A stretch of DNA of 6,143 bases from Brachybacterium sp. (lineage in GTDB: Bacteria > Actinomycetota > Actinomycetes > Actinomycetales > Dermabacteraceae). The stretch lies in NCBI GenBank assembly GCA_027322375.1, contig DAHVRS010000516.1, positions 1-6,143 of the forward strand, in the 5' to 3' direction. Under the pieces are notes generated by a model. It searched no databases and was not told where the DNA came from. It saw nothing but the letters and a program-made list of their open reading frames with translations. A program made the translations under genes and the position numbers. Within the stretch, counting starts at the first letter, position 1. Every line of letters begins with the position of its first letter. Below, one piece after another: positions 5,678 to 6,143 of the stretch.

Positions 5678-6143
5678 TCAGTCCTCCCAGTCCATCGCGT
5701 CCAGTGCCCCGTCGGACTCCTCGGGGCGGCGCGCGAAGAGGGGCCTGGAGACCTCCTCCTCGCCGTCCTCGAGGTCCACCTCGGGGGCGGTCGCTGCGAC
5801 GATCCAGCAGGTCGCGGCGATGACGAGCGCGACCACGGCGATCCCCCAGCGCAGGAAGTGGTCGGTGCCGTCGGTGCTCATCCCCACCACGGCGCTGACG
5901 GCCAGCGCCGTCAGCAGGCTCGTGCTGAGCAGCAGCGGCAGCGCCACGGCGCCGATCGTCGAGCGCAGCACACCGGTCAGCACGGTGCCGCCGAGCGCGC
6001 CGGAGTGGCCCCAGGAGCCGCGCCCGCCGTAGCGGCCGGAGCCGATCACGGCGGCTGCGTTCTCCAGGGTCGAGCCCGCACCGAGGGTCCACAGGCCCAG
6101 GCCCGCAGCGGTGAGCACCACGCCCACCACGAGTCCGGGCAGG
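5678..6143 (-). CDS. Small membrane protein of unknown function, partial (N-terminus beyond right edge)
   Basis: The frame is open to the right edge, and codons before the first in-window GTG (6130) continue the same hydrophobic helix, so the true start is probably outside. About 155 residues are visible. One membrane helix covers the first ~22 residues (VVGVVLTAAGLGLWTLGAG). A Gly/Arg/Ser-rich loop follows (GSGRYGGRGSWGHSG), then a hydrophobic region that could be one or two helices (STIGAVALPLLLSTSLLTAL). A last helix (WGIAVVALVIAATCWIVAAT) leads to a 36-residue acidic tail ending DAMDWED. The tail is probably cytoplasmic. I do not recognise a family. It is convergent with tetR, separated by the tetR terminator. 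Hydrophobicity and clean codon use support it as a real gene. Confidence 0.75.
   Translation of the reverse strand, partial: LPGLVVGVVLTAAGLGLWTLGAGSTLENAAAVIGSGRYGGRGSWGHSGALGGTVLTGVLRSTIGAVALPLLLSTSLLTALAVSAVVGMSTDGTDHFLRWGIAVVALVIAATCWIVAATAPEVDLEDGEEEVSRPLFARRPEESDGALDAMDWED

Noticed and set aside
5502..6092. A 196-codon minus-strand open frame overlapping the membrane protein and the end of tetR.
   Set aside because: It is an Arg/Gly/Ala-rich shadow. The overlapping frame ending at 5678 has coherent membrane helices, and this one crosses the tetR terminator and coding region.

Overview
The window is about 70% GC, with GTG starts, third positions almost all G or C, and few convincing -35 boxes. 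The proteins look actinobacterial. The dCTP deaminase aligns without gaps, from memory, to the Mycobacterium tuberculosis bifunctional enzyme over most of its length. A Micrococcales host such as a Brachybacterium-like organism is plausible, but that genus-level guess is inference. This reads as ordinary chromosomal DNA. I see no insertion sequence, CRISPR array, phage gene or toxin-antitoxin pair, and no stretch over 300 bases without a gene.

Layout, left to right. (1) The first 601 codons of mrpA, the large subunit of a Mrp-type Na+/H+ antiporter, lie on the minus strand and run off the left edge. The rest of an mrp operon is probably beyond it. (2) A 115-base divergent intergenic region separates mrpA from a plus-strand MFS transporter of the UMF1/Atg22-like family. 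(3) Convergent to the transporter is a minus-strand two-gene operon. dcd (dCTP deaminase, probably also dUTPase, giving dUMP for thymidylate synthesis) comes first. A 275-residue protein of unknown function follows, coupled by a 4-base GTGA overlap. (4) A tRNA-Gly(CCC) gene with encoded CCA diverges from dcd, with a small hairpin just before it and a hairpin terminator just after. (5) A TetR-family repressor gene follows on the plus strand and ends in a strong hairpin terminator. (6) The C-terminal part of a small membrane protein gene on the minus strand enters from the right edge.

The genes do not form one pathway. The most notable pattern is regulatory. The transporter, dcd and tetR starts each lack a Shine-Dalgarno sequence and have a TAnnnn hexamer exactly six bases before the start codon, which is the geometry of leaderless transcripts. 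mrpA and the dcd-coupled gene instead have clear Shine-Dalgarno sequences. I found no strong candidate for an undescribed system. The best leads are the leaderless-start pattern, the uncharacterised partner of dcd, and two terminators that share a 16-base identical arm on either side of tetR.
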